Part shown: positions 22,240-34,024 of the stretch, in pieces
How positions within the stretch are numbered: the first letter of the stretch is position 1
How the letters are laid out: each line of letters starts with the position of its first letter
NCBI GenBank assembly: GCA_032164245.1
Contig: JAVMKO010000003.1
Coordinates: 35,339,390 to 35,403,389, forward strand
DNA length: 64,000 bases
Reading direction: 5' to 3'
Source of the DNA: Sternotherus odoratus
Lineage: Eukaryota; Chordata; Testudines; Kinosternidae
Notes under the pieces: generated by a model
Databases searched by the model: none
The model's input: only the letters and a program-made list of their open reading frames with translations
Told to the model about the DNA's origin: nothing
Program-made: the position numbers and the translations under genes

Positions 22240-24800
22240 TAGGTATCAATGGGGAGACGAACAGTACTGACTAGTCGCCGAATCTTTGGAGATTATTTCT
22301 GGGGAGGACCTGGTTAAACGTAGTGCTCAGTGGCTTCTGACATTCTGTAAGAAGTGCACCTGTAAACTGAATTTGGCAAGGTTGAAGTGGAAATCCATCT
22401 GAAAAAAGTTGAAAATGCCAGGACAGATGCCTGCTGTGCATGAGACTCACCTTTTACTAGGTCCCATGACATGGGTTTAGAGAAGAATACCTGCTTCTTC
22501 TGCAGTAAGCTGGAAACCCAATGGCATTCATTAAGCACAGTTTCAACGTGTGAGACAGGTGAGAAAGTGTATGAAGCAGTCACTCTTAGCAAGAATGTTG
22601 TATGGGAAGTAAGTATGTGCATTAACTCAGAAGACATCCATGCATACAAAATTGCACATCACATCATGTGCTACGCCAAGAATAAATGTAATGTGTTGCA
22701 CCCAAAGGAAAAAGCAACAGAAATAAGTACTGATTTATTTTTATTTTTACTGTAAACTATGCAACTCAACTGGAGTTCATAAATTGCTTCGCAGCGGCTC
22801 TAATGGATGGGAAAGTGGTGGTGATGGCCAATACAGAGGTTAAGAACAGAGAAATATGTGTTTTGTATGGGATTGAAGAGGAACAAATGCTCAACAGAGA
22901 GGCTCTTAAGGCACTTATTGAAGAGGAACTGTGGGATATGGATGCAGCTTTTAGCAATCCTATCTGAAGAAATGAATCACAGTGCATATCTTTAAAAACT
23001 GCAAAATATGAGATCCTATCAAAAACAGAAGAAAGTGCTGATGTCAACAGGAGTAAGAAGACTTTTTGCAGCTGCTAAATTTTTAAGAAAAACTATTTTG
23101 TAATATATAGTAGTTTCAGTGATTCATAACTGATGGCAAACTGAAGAAATAATATTGTGTGATCTGTATTACTTGAAGTTTTGCATCAGTAGAGCCTTCA
23201 TAACCATCAAGTATGCAAAAAGCACAAGGATGCCATTTTATTGCAAAGCCTCATATACGAGAGTTTGAGCAAAAAATAGGTTTCCAACACATACACAACA
23301 ACTATATGGCATCTGAATAATCTACTACTACAGGTGACTGTTGGCTTAACAATTCATTTCAAAACCCATAGCAAATTCCTTTTTCAGTTTATGCACAGGA
23401 TTGGCTCCTCCATTGACTGTAGCAAGTAGTCTGCCTGGAGACTTGAATTGTAAATGAGGGTCTTCTCTGAATGGAAGTGAATGGAGGGATGTGCATTCCC
23501 CCAGAACTTGTCAAGGGTGGTTTTTTATTTTGTGCGGATATCCTTGAAGATACATCAGGTGGCAAACATACCTTCATGCTACAGTTATGGTCTGTTATCA
23601 GGAATGTCCTAAGGGGGACCTGTCCCAGTCTCAAGTCCTGTCTGGATTAGCAAAGACCATTCCATGAACAGGCTTCCTGTCTTCATGGCTTGCTCACTTT
23701 CCTGCCAAAGTCCAAAAATTCTGAAACTAAGAAGTCCAGTTTTCAATGAATCAGCAGTTGAATTGTCTATAGTAGACCTTTCAACATTCACTAACCGTGA
23801 CTTCACTTGATCATTGTGCAGAAGTCAGGTACATTCCAGTGGTGAAAAATCATTGAGTGTGTCATCAGCTGAAGAGAGAGAAGACATAATCTCAAATGAT
23901 CCAGATGCCCAGCACATAACATACTGTACTATTTCAGGAGAAAGCTACATTCCAACATGGTCAGCTTTTAACTTGGCACTACGTAAAGTGCAAGAGTGGA
24001 TGACCTGCAGATGTATCCTGCCAGTCATTACTGGTTGCTGTTTGAATGTGACCAAACAGTGCATATGTGCCTGGGGAAAAGCAAACTAATGCACACCTTG
24101 CCTGGTCTTCCTAAGTCAGCACTTACTAACAGTGTGATAGTACCTTTTGCCAACGACGGGGTCTCAGCATAGCAATCATAGATGGTACAGCTGAGGTACA
24201 AGCTTTTGACCATCCAGAAAAAGCTAATCTTCTGAGATTGGCTGAACTCTTCATTATGAGGCTACAGAGAAAATGTTGGACTTATGACAAAGTCCACTTT
24301 GTGTTTGACATGAATGTAGGAGAATTAAAAATATTACCAGAAAGAGAAGACTCCATGGTATTGCACCTATTCAGTACAAAATCATTGACTCCACAAACAT
24401 CTCCCGTGTCACAATGAAGAAGCTACTGTCTCATACTCACAGGAATGAGGATTTAACCACATACATTTCAGGAAAAATGCTTCAGCATGCAATGAATTTT
24501 GTCATTGCATGGCGTAACAAAGTTGCTGCCTCACACTGTTCTGTGGAGTTTGTAGGTCCCATGAGTAGGCTGACTAAAAATATCTTGCATGCATCAATGC
24601 CACAGAGAGAAGTGCTACTAAATTCTTGATTTTTGCACAAGACATGGGTATTCTAGTGCTCTCTATGAAATGTGACCAAAGACTTTTGCAAGACTCTGTT
24701 TTTGTGCCTAATGCTATAGAACAGAATTGCTGGGTATCCCTCAGTGATAGTGCACTTGGTACCATTGCATTCATGGGAGAAAGGACTCTTGAGTAATATC
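22240..24800 (+). pseudogene. decayed intronless copy of an unnamed multicopy protein family
   Basis: Three colinear blocks in + orientation look like one protein broken by stops and frameshifts. Block one (22471-22755) has a Cys-rich start (TCFFCSKLETQWHS) and a later AHHIMCYAKNKC. Block two (23814-24085) contains ISGESYIPTWSAFNLAL. Block three (24380-24629) contains MKKLLSHTHRNEDLTTYISGK and FVIAWRNKVAASH. After it comes 'MGILVLSMKCDQRLLQDSVF', in which the first residues resemble a 'DTDVLVL'-type element. From memory, this order matches a large uncharacterised family found in many copies in fish, turtle and invertebrate genomes. It is probably carried by a mobile element, but I cannot name it. 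No introns are evident across 2.3 kb. Confidence 0.45.
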
Positions 24801-25094
24801 CAGCTTAATACAGTTTAGTTGGAAATGAATCATTAAGATTTTCACCAACCAGAGGCTCTGGAGCTGGGAGTCAGGGGGACAGCAGGTCCCCCCAGCACTC
24901 TGCAGAGAGTGACTCCATTGAAATTATGATTCTGTGGATTTTTACAAATCAAATGATATCTCACTTACCTTTCTATCACTAAATTGCCCATGGAATAAGA
25001 TTTTAGTACATTGTGCTCCCATACTAATCAGACAAACCTTAGTTTTGCAAACTAGATGATTTCTGATTTCAGTGAAATTCCTGTAATTGAGTTG

Positions 25095-25790
25095 TAGGAT
25101 TAGGCCCCTAAACTGTTGCTTTTTTCCTGAGCAATGTGTAATATCTACAGTTGGCTTTAAAATTAAATTTAAAATTTCCAGTGTAATGCAGTGGCCAATG
25201 GGGCTGATGGGATCCTGGGATGGTATAAACAGGAGAATATCAAATAAGAGTGGGGAGATTATATCCTCTTTGTATTTACATTGGTATGACTGCTGTTGGA
25301 ATACTGTCCAGTTCTGGTGTCTACAATTCAAGAATAAAGTTGATAAGTTGGAGAAGGTTCAGAGAGCCACAAGAATGATTAAAGAATTGCAAAACATGCC
25401 ATATAGTGATAGACTGTTTAGTTTAACAAGAGAAGTTTCAGTGGTGACTTGATCACAATTCACACAGAACAAAAAATTCATTATGAACTTTTCTGTGTAA
25501 CAGATGAAGGTATAAGGGGATCCAATGTCTGGAAGTTAATGCTAGACACATTCAGACTAGAAAATAGGTGCATATTTTTATCAGTTAAGGTTATTAACCA
25601 TTGGAACAGGTTACTGAGATTTGTGGTGAATTTTCCATCAACTTTTAAAATCAAGATTTGGATGTTTTTCTAAAAGATGTTCTCTAGATAAAACCATAAT
25701 TCAGGGAAGTCTTATCGCCTGTGGTTATGCAGGAGATCAGACTAGATGACAACAGTGATCTTTTACAGCCTCAAAATCTATAAAATCCTT
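25095..25790 (+). mobile_element. CR1-like LINE 3' part
   Basis: The frame at 25087-25452 reads a CR1 ORF2 C-terminus: [56 protein letters not shown]. The copy then runs through 'ggaagttaatgctagacacattcagactag' and 'ttattaaccattggaacaggttactgag'. It ends in 'ggagatcagactagatgacaacagtgatc...cctcaaaatctataaa', the usual 3' tail of this subfamily. It is 5'-truncated and decayed. Confidence 0.88.
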
Positions 25791-26430
25791 TTATAAGAAA
25801 ATGTTCAGACAAATTCCATGAAGGTTTTGGAGGGCTTTCATTTGGGGTATTTTCCTTGTTGACTGTTCTACCATTCAAATTACAAAGACAGTTAAATTGG
25901 AGTACTGCTTCTTGGGATAATTTTAACTCAGTGGGAGTTACACCCATTTATGTCAGGCCTGAATTTGACATGAGTGTTTCTTTGCCATATAATGATGTAC
26001 TTCTCTACAGAAATTGGAATCAATTAATTTGTGTGTGTGTATAAATCCACTAAAACAGTAGTCCAGTATTTTCTAAGTTTTCTCTATCTATCTTTAGTAG
26101 TAGAGGAGCTAAACGGGAATTTAATGTAGAATCATAGAATATTAGGGTTGGAAGGGACCTCTGAAGATCGTCTAGTCCAACCCCCTGCTCAACGCAGGAC
26201 CAATCCCCAACTAAATCATTCCAGCCAGGGCTTTATCAAGCCTGACCTTAAAAACCTCTGAGGAAGGTTATTCTACCACCTCCCTAGGTAACCCATTCTA
26301 ATGCTTGACCACCCTCCTAGTGAAAAAGTTTTTCCTAATATCCAATCTAAACCTTCCCAACTGCAACTTGAGACCATTACTCCTTGTTCTGTCGTCTGCT
26401 ACCACTGAGAACAGTCTAGATCCATCCTCT

Positions 26431-26980
26431 TTAGAACCCCCTTTCAGGTAGCACTTGCACTAAGAAATTGTCCCCTACACTTTCCAAAAACTTCCTGGAT
26501 TGCCTGTGCATAGCTGTATTGCTCTCCCAGCAGATATCAGGATGATTGAAATCTCCCATGAGAACCACAGCTTGTGATCTAGTAACTTCTCTTAGTTGCT
26601 GGAAGAAAGCCTCATCCATCTCATCCTCTTGGTCTATAGCAGACTCCCACCACGACATCAGCCTTGTTGCTCACACTTCTAAACTTAATCCAGAGACTCT
26701 CAGGTTTTTCTGCAGTTTCATACCGGAGCTCTGAGCAGTCGTACTGTTCTCTTACATACAATGCAACTCACCCACCCTTTCTGCCCTGCCTGTCCTTCCT
26801 GAACAGTTTATATCCATCCATGACAGTGCTCCAGTCATGTAAGTTATCCCACCAAGTCTCTGTTATTCCAATCACATCATAGTTCTTTGACTGTGCCAGA
26901 ACTTCCAGTTCTCCCTGCTTGTTTCCCAGGCTTTTTGCATTTGTGTATAGGCACTTAAGATAACTTGCTGATTGTCCCAC
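26431..26980 (-). pseudogene. CR1 ORF2, endonuclease (APE-type) part only
   Basis: The frame at 26980-26768 gives CLYTNAKSLGNKQGELEVL and YDVIGITETWWDNLHDWS, the N-terminal apurinic-like endonuclease core with the catalytic ET pair. The frame at 26658-26431 gives [15 protein letters not shown], the GDFN motif. The two parts are out of frame with each other. The domain stops at [15 protein letters not shown], before the SDH motif, where it fuses to the 3' region. Confidence 0.85.
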
Positions 26981-27091
26981 CTTCTCAGTGAGACAGGAGT
27001 CCTCCCTTCTTGCGCCCTCCTGGTTGTGCTAGGTCGAAGAATCCCATTTCCCCACTTACCTCAGAGCTTTGGTCTCCTTCCCCCGGCGTAC

Positions 27092-28192
27092 CTAGTTTAA
27101 AGCCCTCCTCACTAGGTTAGCCATCCTGCTTGCAAAGATGCTCTTCCCACTCTTCGTTAGGTGGATCCCATCTCTGCCTAGTACTCCTCCTTCTTGGAAT
27201 ACCATCCCATGGTCAAAGAACCCAAAGCCTTCTCTCCGACACCACCTGTGTAGCCATTCGTTGACTTCTAGGATATGACGGTCCCTACCTGGGCCTTTTC
27301 CTTCCATAGGAAGGATGGACGAGAACACTACTTGTGCCTCAAACTCCTTTATCCTTCTTCCTAGAGCCACGTAGTCTGCAGTGATCCGCTCAAGGTCATT
27401 CTTGGCAGTATCCTTGGTGCCCACATGGAGAAGCAGGAAGGGGTAGCGATCCGAGGGCTTGATGAGTCTCGGCAGTCTCTCCGTCACATCGTGAATCCTA
27501 GCTCCTGTCAAGCAGCAGACCTCTCAGTTTTCCTGGTTGGGGCGGCAGATAGATGGCTCAGTCCCCCTGAGGATGGAGTCACCGACCACCACCACCCGTC
27601 TCCTTCTCTTGGGAGTGGTGCTCGTTGAACCCACATTCCTAGGATTGTGCATCTCATGCCTTCCAATCAGTGGAGTCTCCTGCTCCCTTCCATCATGTAG
27701 TCCACTCTCTGCCTTAGTATCTGTGGAGAGAACATGGAAACGGTTGCTCACTTGTACCTGCATTGCTGGAACATGGACGCTCCTCCTTCGTCTTCTGGAG
27801 GTCACATGTTGCCAGCTTTCTACACCAGCATTCTGTCCTCGCTGTGTAGCCTGCTCTGAATCTGCAGAATGTTGTGCTCCTAGAAGCATATCCTGACGTC
27901 TGTCCAGGAAATCTTCATTTTCTTTTATGCAACGCAGGGTTGACACTTGTTTCTCCAGACCTTGAACCTTTTCTTCCAATATGGAGACCTGCTTGCACTT
28001 TGTGCAGACAAAGTCTCTTCTGTCCTGTGACAGAAAGACAAACATGGCACAGCCTGTGCAGGTAACAGCAGCTGAACCCTCACTATCCATATTAGCTTCC
28101 TTCTGAGAACCTCCGCAGCTGCTGCAGAAACCATTCAAATGCCTGCAAAATGAAAGCCTCATTGAGCTCCCTCCAGGCGAACTCCCAGGCAA
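27092..28192 (-). pseudogene. CR1 ORF1 (zinc-finger-like and SGNH-esterase domains), one stop
   Basis: The two reading-frame segments 28192-27524 and 27523-27092 are in the same frame and are separated by one TGA at 27526-27524. The N-terminal part has paired cysteines (TCTGC, VCTKC), then a coiled-coil-like ILEEKVQGLEKQVSTL and a basic RRRRRSVHVP patch. The C-terminal part is an SGNH hydrolase as in CR1 ORF1. VVVVGDSILRG carries the GDS serine, LLLHVGTKDTA replaces the usual GTND with GTKD, and GRDGIHLTKSG carries the DxxH pair. The stop lies where related copies have an Arg codon, so it is probably a CpG-type CGA-to-TGA change (inference). Otherwise about 366 codons are readable. Confidence 0.85.
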
Positions 28193-28569
28193 ACTCCCGC
28201 TGTTCGCCGCTCAGCTGTTCGCTCCTGACTGGCTTTTTATAAGTTTAAAAATAAAAAACTGGTTAAAGGTATTATGAATAGGAAAGGTGAAAATAAGTGT
28301 GACAAACTTCTCTGGGCCTGAACAGAGACTTCTGTTCATAAAAGCCAAGAACTAAAGCTAATCCACAGAAAAATGTTTTGAGACAGTTTTATTATGGATG
28401 TTGGTGGTTTCTCATGACCTGATTACATTCAGTCTGGGCAGAGGACAGGCCCAACCACTGCTATGTATTTAGTGTTTCAAAAGGGCTATTTTCCCAAAAC
28501 TGAGGCAAATTATCAATACAATTGTTGCGGAGAAAAATTTAAGATGAAAAAATGTGAATCAAAATTGGC

Positions 28570-29885
28570 AGTTTCTTTTAAATGTTTATCAAATGGCCAA
28601 AAAGCACGCCACAATTAATAAAAAGGACATCTTTGGCTAAAAGCCCATCCTGTCTCAGTGCTAAAGTAAAGGCAGCAATTAGACATGAAAAACCAATATA
28701 TAACAAATGGAAAAAAGGGGAAAGATGTAACAATCAGTATAAAGTAGAAGTCATGAAGTGCAGAAAATGTATAAGGAAAGCTAAAGATAATGGAAAAATC
28801 CATGGGTGGCAGGGGTAATAACAATAAGAAGGGATCGGGGGAGGGGAGGTTATAAAATTTGTTATTAATAAAAGAGATCGTATCAATGAAAGAGTTCCAT
28901 CACTAGACAGGAATGGTAAAATTTTTAGTAATGATGCAGAAAAGGCAGAAATGTTCAGTAAATATTTCTGTTCTGTATTTGGAAAGAAGTAGAATGATGT
29001 ACTTATTTCATATGAGCATTAAGTACTTTCCAGTTAATTAGTAACTAAAATGGCTGTTAGACAATATCTTCTAGGAATAAACATTTTTAAATCAACAGGC
29101 CCGGATAACTTTCAGTCAAGAGTCCTAAAAGAGCTGGACAAGGAGGTCTCTGCCCATTGATGTTCATTTTTAATAAATCTTGTGGTACTAGGCAAATATC
29201 CGAGAGTAGAAGAGTGCAATATTGTGCCAACGTACAAGAAGGGCTGGGTTGACCCAGATAAATGTATGCCAGTGGTTAGCCTTACATTATTCTGAGGCAA
29301 AATAATGGAAAATTTGATACAGGAGCCTGCCTTCAATTCAATTCAATTCAATTGATAGAGAATTGGAGGATAGGAATATAATTAATGTCAGTTGTCGTGG
29401 TTTTATGGAAAATAGCCTTGTCAAACCTTATTTTATTCTTTGCTGAGATTATTGAGATTGGTTGATAAAGGGAATGCTTAAATGTATAATATACTAAGAT
29501 TTTTGTTGGCCATTTCATTTAGTATTGCACAATGTTCTGATTAAAAAATTAGCACTGTACATACTCTTTAGTCTAGCAGAAAAAGGCATAACAAGAATCA
29601 ATGGCTGGAAGCTGAAACCAGACAAATTCAAATTGGAGGTTAAGCACAGATTTTTAACAGCGGGACACACTACCAAGGGAAATGGTGAATTCTTCATCTC
29701 TTGATGTCTTCAGGTTAAGACTGGATGCTTTTCTGGATGATATGCGTTAGTCAAGTGTAGGTTATTGTGCTCAATCTAGGGGCAGTTGGGTGAAATTGTG
29801 TGTCCTGTGTAATCTGGAGGTCAGAGTAGGTGATCTAATGGTCCTATTTTTGCCTGAAAGGCTATGAATTTATTAATCGCATGGG
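28570..29885 (+). mobile_element. CR1 LINE, ORF2 reverse transcriptase to 3' end, decayed
   Basis: In + orientation 28582-28818 reads the linker before the RT (SAKVKAAIRHEKPIYNKWKKG). 29050-29310 has the RT start (FKSTGPDNFQSRVLKELDKE, then VEECNIVPTYKKG). The 3' part with 'gctggaagctgaaaccagacaaattcaaattggagg' and 'gtggagtaggtgatctaatgg'-like strings follows to about 29885. There are many stops. It is convergent with the minus-strand CR1 that ends at 28245, and together they make a 3.7-kb CR1 cluster just upstream of exon 2. A short (aattc)n repeat is at 29332-29351. Confidence 0.85.
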
Positions 29886-30132
29886 CATAAGGATCTGCCT
29901 GCCTAGATCCAGTTACAGGACTGAGACTCAAATAAGGAAATGTCTTTCTTAATTCAGGAGCAATGTATAGACATTACTCACTATTTGTAAATAACCTCTC
30001 ATCATGTGTGCAATCTATTTTAATCAATGGTGGTAACTGGCTGAGACGTTCTGTTGCTTATTGTTCGTTAAGTCACTTTATTAATTGAAGTAATGAATGT
30101 AAATAATGAAGTATGTTTTATTTCTTTTTTAG

Positions 30133-30202
30133 ATTATAATCTATGGGGATTTGCCAAAAAATAAAGAAAATGTAGTATATTTATCAAATCATCAGTGTAC
30201 AG
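30133..30202 (+). CDS. AGPAT5: AGPAT5 coding exon 2 (residues 74-97)
   Basis: The acceptor tttctttttttag at 30132 is followed by codons for IIIYGDLPKNKENVVYLSNH, then QCT and one base of the next codon. The donor is g|gtttgt at 30203. This is the start of the acyltransferase domain and contains the NH of motif I (NHx4D), whose Asp is in exon 3. The human equivalent has Ser where this copy has Cys in NHQCT. That position is inside the x4 of the motif, so catalysis need not be affected. The exon is 70 bp and ends in phase 1. Confidence 0.95.
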
Positions 30203-32750
30203 GTTTGTATCTCATTTGTCTGCACTTTTTTTTACTGAAAGGTAGGAAAACAGAATCTTAAAGCTGTTGGGAATGCTATTTAAAGATAAATATTTCAGAT
30301 TTGCTTTAGCATAATCTTAAATATAGATAATGATCTTAAGTATAGATAATAAATATGTTTTAACTAAATTTCTGAAGTATTTATTTAATCTATTTAAGAA
30401 CAATCGTAGCAAAAAAGTAGATTTTTAACAGTCATAAACCGACCTTAATGAGTCTTATTGCCACTTATTTCTTAAATTAATTTCTTAAAAGGAGGGTGTC
30501 ACAGATTAACTCAGAGTATTAGTTAATGTGAGTCCAGACAAATATAATCTCCACATCAGAACCTAGTTTCTGTTGGTGTTTCTGGATCTGATCCTGCAAA
30601 GTGTCTTTGCATATGATCCTACTCAGCACAGTGTACAGCTAATGAAAGGCATTTGGCACCTTGCAAGGTTCAGCCCTATCTGAATTACCACAAAATGTAA
30701 GTCATAACATTTAAACTCTAAAACCAAGATGCACCCTAAGTGGAGGGAATGAGGAGGCAGCTAAATTCAGCAAGAAAAACTCCTGAAATTATTTCCTCTC
30801 TCAAGCACCTTTCAGGGTCAGGTCTTGAGTACCTTAACTTCCATTGACTGCAGTGAAGGCACTCAGCACCTTAAAGGAGTAAGCCTTTTAGTCCAATCTG
30901 CTATGCATTATAAGGTAACTTGGTTCGGCTCTGCTTATCCAAGTTTCCTTATGTCTGGATTTCTCTACAGGGAAGACAGATACCACCTGTAACTCAAGGA
31001 TCAAGGTTCAGTTACCTCCCTGCTAAACATTTGATTGGGTCTGTGAGTGAGAAATCCCACTGAAAACTACAGCTAAGAATTGGTACCTACAAATTTATGT
31101 GCTTTATGGCCCATTTGTTTTAGCTTTCAGAGGATTTAGGTGTACAATAGGCTGATATGTGGGGGTGTTGGTATTTGATTTATGTGGTGCTGCTTGGTAC
31201 AGGGGTGAACTGACAGTATTGCATTTTGTTTTTGTAACTTTAAAGGATTGGCTGGGTGCTCAGACCTTGTGTATGAGAGCTTTTTATTTATTCTAAATTG
31301 AATGAAAAGAAATGTATTTGTGAAACTGTCCACAGCATAGTGTCTGGACAAAGATCAACAGTAATGATTCTATACCTAACTTGTTGATTGTTGTTAATTC
31401 TGGAAGAGTTTCACCCATCATTTAAATTATATAGCATCCCCTAAATGCCCCCATTAGGCAAAAGCCCAGTCTTTCACTGTGCCCTGAAGATCAATGGAAT
31501 CTGGCTTTGGCAACCTAGTGAGAGTAGCAAGTTCCAGAGCTAAAGGCCCTACACTGGAGTGATGCCACTGTATTTCTTTTGATTGGTTTGACAGAGTCTG
31601 TTCTTGCTTTTAGATAAGTGTTTTGCGCTATTCATCATTGATCTTTGCAGCTGATCTAAAGAGCTGCAATGAAGGACTCCAAAGGAGAAATCCATGGTGT
31701 CCTCAGAGATAGGGATCATAAAGAAGAAAAAAATTAAATGTCAAGGAAGTGAGGGAATCTCTCAAGCTTGAATAGGGACATACAAAGTAGGGTACCTTTC
31801 AGGCTTTGAGGATTGGAAAGTATATTTTTCATACATGGTAGAGAAAGCCAATAACTTAAAACAAAATTTCCTGATAAATTGAATGCACCTGATGGCTCTC
31901 TGTACTAGCAAATTGCAGAGTCACATGCCTAAGTGCCACAAATTGGACTTTCAGTTGATCAATGAAATTGGAAAACAGGCACAGCCCCTTTAAAATATAT
32001 TGACTATAATGTTTAACATATTAAAATAAGATGGTTGTCATCAAATGTCTGCTTTCCATACTGTGGGAGATGTAAGAAGTTGCCAATATGGAAATGGATT
32101 CTGATGCAAGGTTTTTTAGAAAGATGTAATTTGTGTATGCACAGGTGCGTATACACAAAATGTGTGTCATGTAAGGTTATTGCAAGCAATATGCCTAATA
32201 CAAATCTTCAACAACAAAGAAACAAAAAGTTAAGTAACAGTACATACCTCGACCCAGAAAGATATATCTCACCACTAACTCGGCTACTGTATACCACAGA
32301 TAATGTATCTCAACCCTTTCCCATTAGAAATGCCCCTTTCAGTGACCACTTTCTGACACCTCCACTACAGATATCTTCATAAAGACCAGATACCTTCCAC
32401 TATTAGTCCTACACAGTTTTGGGAATCCATGTGAACTCAAGCTTTATAGAATTTAAGTCAATGTGGCTACTTGCATGTATAAAGTTATGCTTGTGCAAGA
32501 TCAGCCCATTAATCTTCGCAGGTAATTGATTCTGGGAAGATTTCTTAGTATTGCATTGAAAAATATCAGTTATCTTGAGTGCTTACTACATGCTTTTTCC
32601 TCTCATGAGATTTTTTTTTATGAACATTAGAAGCATAATTACTGTTTCAGAAGCACCTTGGCGTAATCCTATGTACAAAATGTTTTTTGTTTCCTCAGAG
32701 AAAATTGAGGCCTAGTTTGACTAAAGAGTTCTGGGTTTTTGTCTTTGCAG
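30203..32750 (+). other. AGPAT5 intron 2
   Basis: 2,548 bp, AT-rich. No full-length element was recognised. 30570-30900 has scraps of a common interspersed repeat ('tcctactcagcacagtgtacag', 'ttaacttccattgactgcagtgaaggcactcagcacctt'). The 115-residue frame at 32035-32382 has no recognisable domain. Confidence 0.6.
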
Positions 32751-32866
32751 TTGACTGGATTGTTGCAGACATGTTGGCAGTCAGACAGAATGCTCTTGGG
32801 CATGTCCGATACGTTTTGAAAGATGGGTTAAAATGGCTTCCTTTGTATGGGTGGTATTTTTCTCAG
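32751..32866 (+). CDS. AGPAT5: AGPAT5 coding exon 3 (residues 97-135)
   Basis: The acceptor is gtctttgcag|ttgactgg and the donor ttttctcag|gtaact. The exon completes the Val codon begun in exon 2 and reads DWIVADMLAVRQNALGHVRY, then VLKDGLKWLPLYGWYFSQ, nearly identical to the mammalian protein. The Asp is the last residue of the NHx4D catalytic motif (His-Asp dyad). The exon is 116 bp and ends in phase 0. Confidence 0.96.
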
Positions 32867-33204
32867 GTAACTCCTGTTTGTTTGTTTTCCTACTGTTTGC
32901 ACATGTAGCATAAAATGTATTATCTTCTTTACTGTGTATTTCTAATACTACTTGTTCAAAAGGAATAGCAATGAGTCACATTTTTCTTGGTCTCCCTTTA
33001 TTTTAACAAGAAAATTACTTGGTCTCATTCAGAAGGTTGTACATTTGAACATTTATCTAACATTAATGATCAGTTCAGGTTTTTTAACTAATATTTATTA
33101 ACTAATCTTTCTAATTAACAAAATACTGTGTTTTATAGTAATATCAGAATTAAAATCGTGGGGTAAAATGTATATATATATATATATATATTTATTTATT
33201 TATT

Positions 33205-34023
33205 TATCTGGTGACGGGGGAGCTCAGGTTCTGAAGAAGGAAAACGAGGAGTAGGGGGTCTGGAGCAGAGGGCGGGAGCCGGAGGGCGGGACGTGGCGAG
33301 GTGAAGCCCGGGGGAGGGAGATTTGCTGAGTGGGAGCGGAGGGGGGAGGACGGGGGGGGGACCAGAGAGCCGGTGAGGGGGGACGGGGGGAGCAGTGCTG
33401 ACGGGGGGGGGGGGGGCACACAGCCAGGTGTTCCCGTCCGTGTCCCTGGAGAAAACCCCAAAGCCCCGGGCCGGGCCGCTCACAGTGCGGTGCTGGGCCC
33501 CGGGACCGGAGCGCGCCGTGCCCAGCCTGCCAGATCTCCCCGGGCGGCTCCCGGCTCGGTGCGCTGGAGCCCCAGGCCGGGCAGGAGAGCCGCTCTGCAG
33601 CCGCTTCCAGGTGCCTGCCCCCCCCCCCCCCCCCCCCCCGGGACCGGAGCGTGCCGTGCCCAGCCCGCCAGATCTCCCCGGGCGGCTCCCGGCTCGGTGC
33701 GCTGGAGCCCCAGGCCGGGCAGGAGAGCCGCTCTGCAGCCGCTTCCAGGCGCCCCCCCCCCCGCCCCCCGCACCGGAGCGATCCAAGCCCAGGCACATGG
33801 ACCCGAGCGCGCTGAGCCGACGCTGCCCCCGGCGGATACCCGTCCCCAGCCCTTCTCCCTGTGAGCGTATCGGGCGCCTGCGGAGCCAGCCCAGCCCTGC
33901 CAGCCGCCTCTCCGGAGTTTCAGCACCCGGCGTATAAGACAATACCGGCGTATAAGACGCCTCCCGAATTTTAAGAAGATTTTCCGGGGTTAAAAATGCG
34001 TCTTATACGCCGGAAAATACGGT
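33205..34023. mobile_element. GC-rich TIR element (…CGTCTTATACGCCGGAAAATACGGTA) with a direct duplication
   Basis: The right end reads gcgtcttatacgccggaaaatacggta to 34022, and internal copies 'ggcgtataagac' occur at 33929 and 33946. Inner GC-rich material includes a direct repeat. 33498-33610 and 33638-33750 are almost the same sequence ('gggaccggagcg(c/t)gccgtgcc...gcagccgcttccagg'), separated by a poly-C tract of about 20 bases. The left end is not a clear inverted copy. The segment starts abruptly after a (ta)n(ttta)n tract at 33170-33205. Long frames on both strands are low-complexity. Confidence 0.6.
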
Positions 34024-34024
34024 A

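Larger units (their letters stand above)
26123..28245 (-). mobile_element. CR1 LINE, internally deleted (5' UTR, ORF1, EN part, 3' tail)
   Basis: The 3' terminus is at 26123-26430 ('aatcatagaatattagggttggaagggacctctgaagatc' is the reverse complement of the CR1 tail). The endonuclease part of ORF2 follows at 26431-26980, then ORF1 at 27092-28192, and 5' UTR-like sequence (tgttcgccgctcagctgttcgctcc) to about 28245. A full CR1 has roughly 2 kb of reverse transcriptase between EN and the tail. Here EN runs directly into the last 300 bp near 26431, so the RT is gone. The 5' end is preserved, which is unusual for CR1 copies, most of which are 5'-truncated. Confidence 0.88.

Noticed and set aside
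33196..33942. 248-codon minus-strand frame and overlapping frames
   Set aside because: Gly/Pro/Arg-rich shadow of a duplicated GC-rich transposon core. No homologous domain was recognised.
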